A DNA stretch of 64,000 nucleotides from an uncultured Lachnobacterium sp. Lineage in GTDB: Bacteria > Bacillota > Clostridia > Lachnospirales > Lachnospiraceae. Location of the stretch: assembly GCA_900546625.1 (NCBI GenBank), contig URDU01000003.1, positions 1 to 64,000 of the forward strand, read 5' to 3'. This document shows positions 43,009-52,003 of this stretch, in pieces; the stretch's first letter is position 1, and every line of letters starts with the position of its first letter. The translations under genes were made by a program, and so were the position numbers. Below the pieces are notes generated by a model. That model was not told the DNA's origin, did not search any database, and saw only the letters and a program-made list of their open reading frames with translations.

Positions 43009-44076
43009 ATGATAAGACCTAAAATAGGACTTGACTGGGATGATGTGACAGCCCCATTCAACAGTATAGCCATAGATATGGCGAACAAAAAATATAATAT
43101 CATCCCACCTCTTTCGCTGGAGGATATAGATTCCTGGGAGAATAACGGCAGAGCCTCTGTCATAAAGGAGTTTTACCGGGATAATGCACTTTATGAGAGG
43201 CAGAAGCCTACAGAAGAGACAAAGCGGATGATAAGAAAGCTCATGGATATTGGGGAGGTCTATTTTATCACTGCAGTGGCGCCGGGCTTCATGGGAGTGA
43301 GAGCGAGCCAGATAATGGAGGCATTTCCTGATTTCCCGACAGAAAATATCATACTTGGCAATGCAAAAAATCTCGTGCAGTTTGATATTATCTTAGATGA
43401 TGCCATACACAATGTGCTTGAGACACCGGCCACATATCCTGTACTCATGCGAAAGCCGTGGAATTCAAAAATGACAGGACTTTTATCTGTCAATAATATC
43501 ACAGAGTTTGTATATCTCGTGGAGCAGATAATAAATGCGTCATTATATAGAAATAAAAATATAAACAATCCGTCGGTTGTGGCGCTTGTCGGACCATCCG
43601 GCTCGGGAAAGACAGCACTCTCAGACAGCCTGTGTACTATGGAGCAGTTTGAGAATCCAAAAACCTACTGTACCAAGCCGGGAGATAAGCACAGATATCT
43701 GACGGAGGATGAATTTAACGCACAGGATTTTTTTGAAAAGACAAGATACGCAGGAATACAGTATGGCACCAAAATGGAGGATATAGAGGCAGTGCTTGTA
43801 AAGGGACACTTTGTCGTGATGCCGCTTGATATGTGTGGCGCCATTGCCATGAAGCGTCATTTCCCGACTGTCATAGTGTATGTGGCACGTGACAAGGAGC
43901 TCTTAATCAGGGATATCATAGAACAGGATTACCCGGTTGAAGAAAAGACACTGCGTATTCTGTCGATAGATGCAGAGAAACGCAATCGCCAGATATGTGA
44001 CTATGCGGTAAATAACATGGATGTCGGTGCAGCTACGAGTGAGCTTGCAGAGATTTTGAAGAATGCACAGCTATAA
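43009..44076 (+). CDS. Fusion of a HAD/5'-nucleotidase-like domain with a guanylate-kinase-like P-loop domain
   Basis: The 355-residue protein combines two modules. Residues 1-175 resemble 5'(3')-deoxyribonucleotidase (NT5C-type HAD): motif I GLDWDDVTAPFN (Asp9/Asp11), FITAVAPGF and ILDDAIHNV as the acidic motif IV. Residues 190-350 form a nucleoside-monophosphate-kinase-like P-loop unit: VALVGPSGSGKTAL (about 192-205), YCTKPGDKHRYLTEDEF resembling the GMP-binding region, and YGTKMEDIEAVLVKGHFVV. No transmembrane part. It might hydrolyse a nucleotide in one half and phosphorylate in the other, or act as a sensor. It follows the tRNA terminator. Confidence 0.75.
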   Translation: MIRPKIGLDWDDVTAPFNSIAIDMANKKYNIIPPLSLEDIDSWENNGRASVIKEFYRDNALYERQKPTEETKRMIRKLMDIGEVYFITAVAPGFMGVRASQIMEAFPDFPTENIILGNAKNLVQFDIILDDAIHNVLETPATYPVLMRKPWNSKMTGLLSVNNITEFVYLVEQIINASLYRNKNINNPSVVALVGPSGSGKTALSDSLCTMEQFENPKTYCTKPGDKHRYLTEDEFNAQDFFEKTRYAGIQYGTKMEDIEAVLVKGHFVVMPLDMCGAIAMKRHFPTVIVYVARDKELLIRDIIEQDYPVEEKTLRILSIDAEKRNRQICDYAVNNMDVGAATSELAEILKNAQL

Positions 44077-44109
44077 AATGTATTTATAGCAAGCTCTTAG
44101 TTATAAGTA

Positions 44110-44139
44110 TTAACACTTTTCCTAGAAAGATGGTATGAT
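44110..44139 (+). promoter_or_regulatory. Promoter of metY
   Basis: TTAACA (44110-44115), an 18-base spacer and TATGAT (44134-44139). A small hairpin (TTCAAGGGA/TCCCTGAA, about 44148-44169) follows in the leader. Confidence 0.55.
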
Positions 44140-44220
44140 ATGATTAGTTCAAGGGAACACATCCCTGAATGAAAATCAAAAATAATAACATTAACATATC
44201 ATTAATAGGAGGATATTAAT

Positions 44221-45531
44221 ATGAGCAAGAAGCATTACGCAGACAGAAATTTAAAATTTGAGACATTACAGTTACATGTAGGACAGGAAACACCTGATCC
44301 GGTTACAGATGCAAGAGCAGTTCCAATCTACCTTACTTCATCATATGTGTTCCATAACAGTGAGCATGCGGCAGACAGATTCGGACTCAGAGATGCAGGA
44401 AATATCTACGGCAGACTGACAAACCCGACAGAGGATGTATTCGAGAGAAGAATTGCAGCACTCGAGGGCGGCGTTGCAGCACTTGCTGTTGGTTCAGGAG
44501 CAGCGGCACTCACATATGCTTTCCAGGCAGTAGCACACGCAGGTGACCATATCGTAGCAGCAAAGAATATCTACGGCGGTACATACAACCTCCTGGCACA
44601 CACACTTCCTGATTACGGAATCGAGGCTACATTCGTGGATCCATTCGATTATGACGGAATCAAGGCTGCCATCAAAGAAAACACAAAAGCTATCGAAATT
44701 GAGACACTCGGAAATCCAAACTCAGAGGTAGTGGATATCGAGAAAATCGCAAATATCGCACATGAGGCAGGAATCCCACTCATCGTGGACAATACCTTTG
44801 CTACACCATACCTTGTCCGTCCGATTGAGTACGGTGCTGATATAGTGGTTCACTCAGCTACAAAGTTCATCGGTGGACACGGAACAACAATCGGTGGAGT
44901 TATCATCGACAGCGGTAAATTTGACTGGACACAGAATGATAAATGGCCTTGGCTTGTAGAGCCAAACGTATCATACCATGGAGTAAGCTTCGCAAAGGAT
45001 TGCGCACCGGCAGCATTTGCGACATATATCAGGGCAATTTTACTTCGTGATACAGGAGCAACAATTTCACCTGTTCATTCATTTATCTTCCTTCAGGGAC
45101 TTGAGACACTTTCACTTCGTGTGGAGCGTCACGTGGAGAATGCACTCAAGGTGGTTCAGTACTTAAAGGACCAGCCACTTGTGGAGAAGGTGAACCATCC
45201 TTCTATCACAGAGGATAAAGAGCAGCAGGAGCTTTACAAGAAGTACTTCCCTAACGGAGGAGGCTCTATCTTTACATTTGAGATTAAGGGCGGAGCAAAG
45301 GAAGCACAGAAATTCATCGACAACCTTGAGCTTTTCTCACTGCTTGCAAATGTAGCTGATGTTAAGTCGCTTGCTATACATCCGGCTTCAACCACACATT
45401 CAGAGTGCAACGAAGCAGAGCTTCTAGACCAGGGCATCAAGCCAAACACAATCCGTCTTTCAATCGGAACAGAGAATGTGGACGATATAATCGAGGATCT
45501 TGATGAGGCATTCAAGGCACTTGCCGAGTAA
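44221..45531 (+). CDS. metY: O-acetylhomoserine sulfhydrylase (MetY type)
   Basis: The 436-residue PLP enzyme has PLP-binding Lys215 in HSATKFIGGHGT, RLTNPTEDVFERRIAALEGG and IVDNTFATPYLVRP. Length and blocks match O-acetylhomoserine aminocarboxypropyltransferase, which makes homocysteine from O-acetylhomoserine and sulfide; cysteine synthase activity is also possible. It provides the substrate of MetH encoded upstream. TAGGAGG precedes the start, and a strong terminator follows. Confidence 0.95.
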   Translation: MSKKHYADRNLKFETLQLHVGQETPDPVTDARAVPIYLTSSYVFHNSEHAADRFGLRDAGNIYGRLTNPTEDVFERRIAALEGGVAALAVGSGAAALTYAFQAVAHAGDHIVAAKNIYGGTYNLLAHTLPDYGIEATFVDPFDYDGIKAAIKENTKAIEIETLGNPNSEVVDIEKIANIAHEAGIPLIVDNTFATPYLVRPIEYGADIVVHSATKFIGGHGTTIGGVIIDSGKFDWTQNDKWPWLVEPNVSYHGVSFAKDCAPAAFATYIRAILLRDTGATISPVHSFIFLQGLETLSLRVERHVENALKVVQYLKDQPLVEKVNHPSITEDKEQQELYKKYFPNGGGSIFTFEIKGGAKEAQKFIDNLELFSLLANVADVKSLAIHPASTTHSECNEAELLDQGIKPNTIRLSIGTENVDDIIEDLDEAFKALAE

Positions 45532-45582
45532 TATATTTTGCATGATAAATACTCCTTAAACCAATAAATTGTGATCATTATA

Positions 45583-45617
45583 AAAAGGGACCGTGAAATT
45601 TTAATACGGTCCCTTTT
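45583..45617 (+). terminator. Intrinsic terminator after metY
   Basis: AAAAGGGACCGT (45583-45594) pairs perfectly with ACGGTCCCTTTT (45606-45617) around an 11-base loop. Confidence 0.93.
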
Positions 45618-45682
45618 ACTGTGCTATGAAAAAGCGTGGATTGGATTTTTTCGCGAACATCTTGACAACCTTTTAACAATTA

Positions 45683-45711
45683 TTGATATTCGCGGAAAAT
45701 AAGTATATTAT
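45683..45711 (+). promoter_or_regulatory. Promoter of pta
   Basis: TTGATA (45683-45688), a 17-base spacer and TATTAT (45706-45711), 67 bases before the pta start. Confidence 0.65.
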
Positions 45712-45778
45712 AGTCAGTGGTGTGAAACCAGATACAGTTTTAAATAATAAATAAAATATACATAAAGGAGACATTATC

Positions 45779-46762
45779 ATGTTTGGATTTGGTCAGTTAA
45801 TCGAAATATTAAAGAAAGACCCAAAGAAAATCGTATTCACAGAGGGAGAGGATCCACGTATCCTTGAGGCAGCTTCACGTTTACTTGCAAGCAACTTCTT
45901 ACATCCTATCCTTGTAGGAGATCCTGAGAAGATTGCTGCAAGCGCTGAGAAGAGCGGTTTCAATATCCGTGGAGCAGAGATTATAGATCCTATGAACTTT
46001 GATCGTATGGATGAGATGGTTGAATTATTCTGCGAGCTTCGTAAGAGCAAGGGTGTTACACCTGAGCAGGCTAAGGGAATCCTTTCATCAGCTAACTACT
46101 TTGGAACAATGCTTGTAAAGATGGGCATTGCAGACTCTCTTCTCGGAGGAGCTACATACTCAACAGCAGATACAGTTCGTCCTGCATTACAGCTTATCAA
46201 GACAAAGCCTGGCAACACAATCGTATCTTCATGCTTTATCCTTGTTCGTCCATCTGCAACAGGTGAGAATGAGGTGCTTGCAATGAGTGATTGTGCTATC
46301 AACATTCACCCAACTGAGGATGAGCTTGTTGAGATCGCAGGAGAGTCTGCAGAGTGTGCTAGGATCTTCGGTATCGATCCAAAGCTTGCATTCTTAAGCT
46401 ACTCAACACTTGGCTCAGGAAAGGGTGAGGACGTTGACAAGATGAGAAACGCAGCTCACAAGGCAAAAGAGAAATATCCAAATCTTCCAATCGAGGGAGA
46501 AATCCAGTTTGACGCAGCTGTTGCACCACGTGTAGCCCGCACAAAGTGCCCACAGTCTGAGGTTGCTGGTCATGCAAATACATTTATCTTCCCTGACATC
46601 AATGCAGGAAATATCGGATACAAGATTGCACAGAGACTTGGTAACTTCGAAGCATACGGCCCAATCCTTCTTGGACTCAATGCTCCAATCAATGACCTTT
46701 CTCGTGGATGCAATGCAGGAGAGGTTTACTCAATGGCTATCATCACTGCAGCACTTGCATAA
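45779..46762 (+). CDS. pta: Phosphate acetyltransferase
   Basis: The 327-residue protein is a single-domain Pta: KKIVFTEGEDPRILEAASRL near the start, GILSSANYFGTMLVKMGIAD and FPDINAGNIGYKIAQRLGN near the end. It converts acetyl-CoA and phosphate to acetyl-phosphate for ATP formation during fermentation. The usual partner acetate kinase gene is not adjacent; a terminator follows and the next gene is ispF. AAAGGAG lies before the ATG. Confidence 0.95.
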   Translation: MFGFGQLIEILKKDPKKIVFTEGEDPRILEAASRLLASNFLHPILVGDPEKIAASAEKSGFNIRGAEIIDPMNFDRMDEMVELFCELRKSKGVTPEQAKGILSSANYFGTMLVKMGIADSLLGGATYSTADTVRPALQLIKTKPGNTIVSSCFILVRPSATGENEVLAMSDCAINIHPTEDELVEIAGESAECARIFGIDPKLAFLSYSTLGSGKGEDVDKMRNAAHKAKEKYPNLPIEGEIQFDAAVAPRVARTKCPQSEVAGHANTFIFPDINAGNIGYKIAQRLGNFEAYGPILLGLNAPINDLSRGCNAGEVYSMAIITAALA

Positions 46763-46791
46763 GACATTTAATGGACTATATCCATTTTAAT

Positions 46792-46825
46792 AAAGACCGC
46801 TCCGGTTTGTCCGGGGCGGTCTTTT
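46792..46825 (+). terminator. Intrinsic terminator after pta
   Basis: AAAGACCGC-T-CCGG pairs with CCGG-G-GCGGTCTTT around a five-base loop, followed by T residues. Confidence 0.93.
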
Positions 46826-46853
46826 ATTGAAAAAAGTTACTGAAAATAATATC

Positions 46854-46882
46854 TTGGCGCAACAGAAGAAATAAGGTATACT
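46854..46882 (+). promoter_or_regulatory. Promoter of ispF-cysS
   Basis: TTGGCG (46854-46859), a 17-base spacer and TATACT (46877-46882), 81 bases before ispF. Confidence 0.5.
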
Positions 46883-46962
46883 ATACTTAAAAACCAAAAT
46901 ACAGAGCAATGACAGTTGACAATAACATGAGGTATTGTATCTGATAGAAAGAGAGACGATAT

Positions 46963-47496
46963 ATGAGAGTAGGAATGGGCTATGATGTGCACAAGCTTGT
47001 TGAAGGCAGAGATTTGATTTTAGGAGGAGTGAAGGTTCCGCATACACTTGGGCTGTTAGGCCACTCGGACGCCGATGTACTGTTGCATGCGATAATGGAT
47101 GCACTCTTAGGCGCAGCAGCACTTGGCGATATCGGAAAGCATTTTCCGGATACAGACCCGGCATATGAGGGTATTTCAAGTCTCAAGCTTTTGGAGCATG
47201 TGAGAGACCTCATTGCAAAAAAGGGCTATGTGATAGAAAATATAGATGCAACGGTAATCGCACAAAAGCCTAAGCTTCGTCCGTATATTGAGCAGATGGA
47301 GCAGAATGTGGCTGATACACTGGGGATTGCAAAGGAACAGGTCAATATAAAGGCAACAACCGAGGAGTGGCTTGGCTTTACAGGCCGTGAGGAAGGAATT
47401 GCATCGCAGGCAATCTGCTCACTTACAGGTCTTTATGAGGCAAGCGTGCAGGTCGGAGGCGGATGCAGCGGCTGCGGAGGCTGTCAGGCCGATTAA
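46963..47496 (+). CDS. ispF: 2-C-methyl-D-erythritol 2,4-cyclodiphosphate synthase with Cys-rich tail
   Basis: The 177-residue protein has zinc ligands Asp8, His10 and His42 ([18 protein letters not shown]) and the late [20 protein letters not shown]. It makes the cyclic diphosphate of the non-mevalonate isoprenoid pathway. After the normal end (about residue 158) a short extension [13 protein letters not shown] carries three cysteines two residues apart, not needed for the reaction. An AAAGAGAG site precedes the ATG. cysS follows 70 bases later. Confidence 0.94.
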   Translation: MRVGMGYDVHKLVEGRDLILGGVKVPHTLGLLGHSDADVLLHAIMDALLGAAALGDIGKHFPDTDPAYEGISSLKLLEHVRDLIAKKGYVIENIDATVIAQKPKLRPYIEQMEQNVADTLGIAKEQVNIKATTEEWLGFTGREEGIASQAICSLTGLYEASVQVGGGCSGCGGCQAD

Positions 47497-47566
47497 TTTG
47501 AATATATAGGAAAAACATGCTAAAATAAAAAGATAGTTATAAATCATCCAAAAGGAGATATAAATA

Positions 47567-48994
47567 ATGGAGAACAATTTCAAGTTTTACAATACACTCA
47601 CAAGACAGATTGATACTGTTGTACCGCGCGTTGACGGCAAAATCGGCATGTATACATGTGGACCTACAGTTTATCATTTTGCACATATCGGAAATATCCG
47701 CTCATACATCATGGAGGATGTGCTCGAGAAGGCACTTCGCTATGTGGGCTATGATGTAAAGCGTGTCATGAATATCACGGACGTGGGACACCTCTCAAGC
47801 GACGGAGATACCGGAGAGGACAAGATGCTTAAGGGTGCAAAGCGTGAGCACAAGAGCGTCATGGAGGTAGCAAAGGAGTACACGGATGCCTTTTTTAAGG
47901 ATTTCACGGCTGTTCACAACAGAATGCCTGATGTCGTAGAGCCTGCAACCAACTGTATTCCGGAGTTTATCAATATGGTGGAGGTGCTTATCGAGAAGGG
48001 CTATGCCTATTTTGCAGGAGGCAATGTATATTTTGATACATCAAAGCTTGATGATTATTTTGTATTTTCTTCAGCAGTTGAGAAGGAGCAGCTTCAGGTT
48101 GGAGTGCGCGATGACGTCGAGGAGGATGTAAACAAGAAAAATAAAAATGATTTCGTGCTCTGGTTCACACAGTCGAAGTTTGAGGATCAGGCACTTAAAT
48201 GGGACAGCCCATGGGGCGTCGGATATCCGGGCTGGCATATAGAGTGCTCATGCATCAGCATGAAGCATCTTGGAGAGTACGTGGATATCCATTGTGGAGG
48301 TGTGGACAATATTTTCCCACATCACACCAATGAGATCGCACAGTCTGAAAGCTATCTGGGACACGATTGGTGCAAGTATTGGTTCCATGTCAATCACCTA
48401 AATGACAGAGCCGGCAAGATGAGCAAGTCGAAGGGAGCAATACTTACAGTTTCAGTGCTTCAGGAAAAGGGCTATAATCCGCTTGCCTACAGATTCTTCT
48501 GCTTGCAGTCGCACTACAGAAAGCCTCTTGAGTTTTCATTTGATGCGCTCGACAATGCAGTTGCAGCCTACAATAAGATTGCAAAGCGTGTGGCAGAGCT
48601 TAAGTCTGAGGGCGATATTGATGAGACAGCATTTGTTGATTTTAAGAAGAAATTTACTGATGCAGTTTCAAACGATCTGAATACATCAATGGCTATAACC
48701 ATAGTCTATGATGTACTTAAGGCTGATATCTCAGACAGGACAAAGCTTGCGCTTATAGATGACTTTGAGCAGGTGCTTGATCTGGGACTTAGGGAGTCTG
48801 GAAAGGCCTTGCTTGAAGCTTCATCATCTGTTGACAGTGAGCTTGAGGCATTTATCAATGATAAAATTGCAGAGCGTGCAGCCGCTAAAAAGGCAAAGGA
48901 CTTTGCGACAGCCGATGCCATAAGAGATGAGCTTCTGGCAAAGGGCGTTGCCATAAAGGATACCCGTGAGGGAGTAAAATGGGAGCTTGTATAG
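47567..48994 (+). CDS. cysS: Cysteinyl-tRNA synthetase
   Basis: The 475-residue class I synthetase has HIGN (40-43), the zinc-binding Cys31 and GWHIECSCISMKHLG, and KMSKS (about 284-288). A C-terminal helical and anticodon-binding region ends AIKDTREGVKWELV. It charges tRNA-Cys. AAAGGAG precedes the start. The Mini-III gene begins one base after its stop, so cysS, mrnC and rlmB form a unit, as in Bacillus. Confidence 0.97.
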   Translation: MENNFKFYNTLTRQIDTVVPRVDGKIGMYTCGPTVYHFAHIGNIRSYIMEDVLEKALRYVGYDVKRVMNITDVGHLSSDGDTGEDKMLKGAKREHKSVMEVAKEYTDAFFKDFTAVHNRMPDVVEPATNCIPEFINMVEVLIEKGYAYFAGGNVYFDTSKLDDYFVFSSAVEKEQLQVGVRDDVEEDVNKKNKNDFVLWFTQSKFEDQALKWDSPWGVGYPGWHIECSCISMKHLGEYVDIHCGGVDNIFPHHTNEIAQSESYLGHDWCKYWFHVNHLNDRAGKMSKSKGAILTVSVLQEKGYNPLAYRFFCLQSHYRKPLEFSFDALDNAVAAYNKIAKRVAELKSEGDIDETAFVDFKKKFTDAVSNDLNTSMAITIVYDVLKADISDRTKLALIDDFEQVLDLGLRESGKALLEASSSVDSELEAFINDKIAERAAAKKAKDFATADAIRDELLAKGVAIKDTREGVKWELV

Positions 48995-48995
48995 T

Positions 48996-49424
48996 ATGAA
49001 GATAGACTCATATATTAAGGAACAGTTTGGAATAAAGGATGTTGATATAAGGACATACTCGCCGCTTACACTTGCATATATCGGTGATGGCATATTTGAT
49101 ATTGTCATCCGCTCGGTTGTGGTGGGAAAGGGCAATACAAAGGCCAATCTGCTTCATAAGCACACAAGCAATATAGTAAAGGCACATACTCAGGCTCTTA
49201 TGATAGAGGCACTTTTACCGCATCTGACGGAGGAAGAGAGCGATGTGTATCACAGGGGGCGAAATGCCAAGTCCCCTTCCATGGCCAAAAACGCTACTAT
49301 GGCGGATTACAGAAAGGCTACAGGGCTTGAGGCAGTCATGGGCTATCTTTATCTGAAGGATGATTTCGAGAGGGTTGTTTCGCTTACCAAGCTTGGAGTG
49401 GAGCTTTTAGGAATTGAAATATAG
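48996..49424 (+). CDS. mrnC: Mini-ribonuclease III
   Basis: The frame opens at TTG 48987, but ATG 48996 (142 residues) follows the cysS stop directly and is the better start. It is an RNase III catalytic domain without a double-stranded RNA-binding domain: SPLTLAYIGDGIFDIVIR carries the catalytic acidic residues, with MADYRKATGLEAVMGYLYL. In Bacillus this enzyme matures 23S rRNA. It is encoded between cysS and rlmB, the conserved Firmicutes order. Confidence 0.94.
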   Translation: MKIDSYIKEQFGIKDVDIRTYSPLTLAYIGDGIFDIVIRSVVVGKGNTKANLLHKHTSNIVKAHTQALMIEALLPHLTEEESDVYHRGRNAKSPSMAKNATMADYRKATGLEAVMGYLYLKDDFERVVSLTKLGVELLGIEI

Positions 49425-49441
49425 CAAAATAAGAGGAAAAT

Positions 49442-50209
49442 ATGGATAACAATAATAAAGAAAAATTTCATGAGAATTATATAGAGGGCAGAAATGCCGT
49501 GCTTGAGGCTTTCCGTTCGGGAAAGACAATAGATAAGCTTTTTGTGCTTGACGGCTGTCAGGACGGACCAATAAAGTCGATTACAAGAGAGGCCAGAAAG
49601 CATGATGCTATCATAAACTATGTTGCAAAGGAAAGACTTGATCAGATGTCTGAGACAGGCAAGCATCAGGGTGTCATTGCAGTTTCGGCAGCATATGAGT
49701 ATGCTGAGGTCTCTGACATACTGGAAAATGCCGAAAGAAAGGGTGAGCCGCCTTTTATCATCATACTTGACGGTATAGAGGATCCGCACAATCTCGGTGC
49801 AATAATCCGTACCGCAAACCAGGCGGGTGCACATGGTATTATCATACCGAAAAGGCGTGCAGTGGGACTTACACCAACGGTGGCAAAGACATCTGCCGGT
49901 GCGATAAACTATACACCTGTTGCCAAGGTTACCAATATCTCAAATACCATAAAGGAGCTTAAGGAAAGGGGCATGTGGTTTGTATGTGCCGATATGGGTG
50001 GTACCACCATGTATGACTTAAACTTAACAGGTCCTATAGGTCTTGTAATAGGCAATGAGGGCGACGGAGTCAGCAAGCTTGTGAAGGAAAACTGTGATAT
50101 GGTTGCATCTATTCCTATGGTTGGCGATATCGATTCACTGAACGCATCGGTTGCGACAGGCGTGCTTGCATATGAGATAGTCAGACAGAGACTTAAGAGT
50201 GGAAAGTAG
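49442..50209 (+). CDS. rlmB: 23S rRNA (guanosine-2'-O-) methyltransferase, TrmH/RlmB family
   Basis: The 255-residue SPOUT methyltransferase has an N-terminal substrate-binding domain (EGRNAVLEAFRSGKTIDKLF) and the catalytic motifs DGIEDPHNLGAIIRTANQAG, LVIGNEGDGVSKLV and IPMVGDIDSLNASVATGVL. It methylates a guanosine of 23S rRNA. It is 17 bases downstream of mrnC. Confidence 0.93.
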   Translation: MDNNNKEKFHENYIEGRNAVLEAFRSGKTIDKLFVLDGCQDGPIKSITREARKHDAIINYVAKERLDQMSETGKHQGVIAVSAAYEYAEVSDILENAERKGEPPFIIILDGIEDPHNLGAIIRTANQAGAHGIIIPKRRAVGLTPTVAKTSAGAINYTPVAKVTNISNTIKELKERGMWFVCADMGGTTMYDLNLTGPIGLVIGNEGDGVSKLVKENCDMVASIPMVGDIDSLNASVATGVLAYEIVRQRLKSGK

Positions 50210-50275
50210 ATTACAGGTCACAGGATGAGTGGCGTGTATTATGAAGTGTATATTTATAGAATAGGAAGCATATAA

Positions 50276-50881
50276 GTGGAAGATTACAGCGCATATACGG
50301 ATGAAGAGCTTATTACGAGGCTTCATAATGACAAAAATGCCAATGGTGACGATAACGAAATCATGGACTATATATTGGAAAAGTATAAGCCGCTTGTGCG
50401 CAAAAAGACGAATGCACTTTACCTGATAGGCGGTGAGAATGACGACCTCATTCAGGAGGGCATGATTGGCCTGTTTAAAGCAGTCAGAGACTATAAGAGC
50501 GACAGGGAGTCTTCCTTTTGCAGCTTTGCACAGCTGTGCATCACCAGGCAGCTATGCTCGGCACTTGAGGCCTCAAACCGAAAGAAGCATATGCCGCTTA
50601 ATACCTATATATCCTTTTCGCAGAGTGACAGCGATGGCACAGAGCTTGAGGAAATGCTGCATGATGATATTGCAAGTCCGGAGCAGCTTCTCATAGAGCA
50701 GGAAAAATTTAAGGAATTTAAGGAACAATTGTGGAATAAACTGAGTAATATGGAGAAAAAAGTGCTACAATTGTATCTGGAAGGAAATAATTATACAACG
50801 ATAGCGCATATGCTTGGTAAATCAGATAAATCAATTGACAATGCACTATCCCGTATCAGACAAAAGCTAAAAAGAAAGTAG
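50276..50881 (+). CDS. sigH: SigH-type RNA polymerase sigma factor
   Basis: The 201-residue sigma-70 family protein has region 2 (YKPLVRKKTNALYLIGGEND, DLIQEGMIGLFKAVRDYKSD, FAQLCITRQLCSALEASN) and region 4 (LEGNNYTTIAHMLGKSDKSI, DNALSRIRQKLKRK). Its position after rlmB matches Bacillus spo0H. It starts at GTG 50276 after AGGAAG. It probably directs stationary-phase or pre-sporulation genes. mecA is next. Confidence 0.9.
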   Translation: MEDYSAYTDEELITRLHNDKNANGDDNEIMDYILEKYKPLVRKKTNALYLIGGENDDLIQEGMIGLFKAVRDYKSDRESSFCSFAQLCITRQLCSALEASNRKKHMPLNTYISFSQSDSDGTELEEMLHDDIASPEQLLIEQEKFKEFKEQLWNKLSNMEKKVLQLYLEGNNYTTIAHMLGKSDKSIDNALSRIRQKLKRK

Positions 50882-50893
50882 GTGAAGCTTGTT

Positions 50894-51550
50894 ATGGAGT
50901 TTTCAAGAATAGGTGAACACACTATAAAATGTGTTATTTCAGAAGAAGAGATATATGATCTGGGATATACAATGGATGAAATCATGAGCAATGGCGAGCG
51001 CACCCAGGAGTTTATGAATCAGATATTTGACATGGCTTCAGAAGAGTTTGGAACTGATTTTAATTCGGGAATCAAGACTGTGAGAGCGGATTTTCTGGCG
51101 GATCACACACTTTCTCTGACGTTTTCTGAGCATCCTGCTACCGAGGGTATGATGGAGCATCTGAAGGATATTGTTAATGGACTGCTTAATTCATTGCCGG
51201 CTGAGGCTGTAGCGGCTGAGAAGGATAAGAAAGGCAGGGAAACTGTTAAAAAGCAGGATATGGTGTCTGTTGTAATGTTTATCTTTGAGAAATTTGATGT
51301 AGCTGTCAGATTTGCAAAGATGATTAAAGGCTTGCCAATGCCATTCTCGCAGCTTTTTAAGTTTGAGGGAGAGTACTTTATGAGCATGGATTTATCGGGC
51401 TATGATGAGCATGAGCTTGAGAAGATGTCTGTCATAGCAGATGAGTATGCAGATGATATCATTGCAGGGGCTGACAAAAGAGCTTTTCTTATGGAGCATG
51501 CAAGGGTTATTCTTGATGAAAAGGCTATTGAGAGCCTGGCACAGCTGTAA
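50894..51550 (+). CDS. mecA: MecA-type adaptor protein for ClpC
   Basis: The 218-residue protein starts MEFSRIGEHTIKCVISEEEI, then DLGYTMDEIMSNGERTQEFM, the N-terminal substrate-binding module of MecA. A charged linker and a C-terminal module (KFDVAVRFAKMIKG, EGEYFMSMDLSGYDEHELE) follow. MecA delivers proteins to the ClpCP protease. A GTG at 50882 could extend the frame, but AGGTGA at 50880-50885 serves ATG 50894. It is followed by a terminator and convergent cheY. Confidence 0.9.
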   Translation: MEFSRIGEHTIKCVISEEEIYDLGYTMDEIMSNGERTQEFMNQIFDMASEEFGTDFNSGIKTVRADFLADHTLSLTFSEHPATEGMMEHLKDIVNGLLNSLPAEAVAAEKDKKGRETVKKQDMVSVVMFIFEKFDVAVRFAKMIKGLPMPFSQLFKFEGEYFMSMDLSGYDEHELEKMSVIADEYADDIIAGADKRAFLMEHARVILDEKAIESLAQL

Positions 51551-51584
51551 AATAACTGAATAGTCACATTGAAATAAAAGCAAG

Positions 51585-51618
51585 AAAAAGTCCGCCGGAT
51601 AAACCGCGCGGACTTTTT
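51585..51618. terminator. Bidirectional terminator between mecA and the cheY-like gene
   Basis: AAAAAGTCCGC (51585-51595) pairs with GCGGACTTTTT (51608-51618), with A- and T-runs suitable for both strands. Confidence 0.92.
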
Positions 51619-51639
51619 GAATACCTATGTATAAATGAA

Positions 51640-51999
51640 TTATCCAAGTACTTTTCTGATTGACTCGATAACACGGTCAGCCTGAAATGGCTTAACGATG
51701 AAATCTTTGGCACCTGACTGGATAGCGTCAATAACCATAGACTGCTGTCCCATAGCAGAGCACATAACGCATGTAGCATTTGGGTCAGCTGCTTTAATTT
51801 CCTTTAAAGCCTGGATGCCGTCCTTGTTTGGCATAGTGATGTCGAGTGTTACAAGATCAGGCTTGAGCTCATTGTACTTTGCAACTGCCTCATTTCCGTC
51901 AGCAGCCTCACCTGCAATCTCAAATCCACCCTTTGTAAGGATATCCTTCAGCATCATTCTCATAAATGCTGCATCATCAACTATTAAAATTCTAGCCAT
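51640..51999 (-). CDS. cheY: CheY-type single-domain response regulator
   Basis: The 119-residue receiver domain has Asp8/Asp9 (LIVDDAAFMR), phospho-acceptor Asp53 in TLDITMPNKDG and Lys near 103 in FIVKPF. There is no output domain. Together with the CheC-like gene just upstream it fits flagellar chemotaxis signalling. The pair is separated from other flagellar genes in this window. Confidence 0.92.
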   Translation of the reverse strand: MARILIVDDAAFMRMMLKDILTKGGFEIAGEAADGNEAVAKYNELKPDLVTLDITMPNKDGIQALKEIKAADPNATCVMCSAMGQQSMVIDAIQSGAKDFIVKPFQADRVIESIRKVLG

Positions 52000-52003
52000 G
52001 TTG

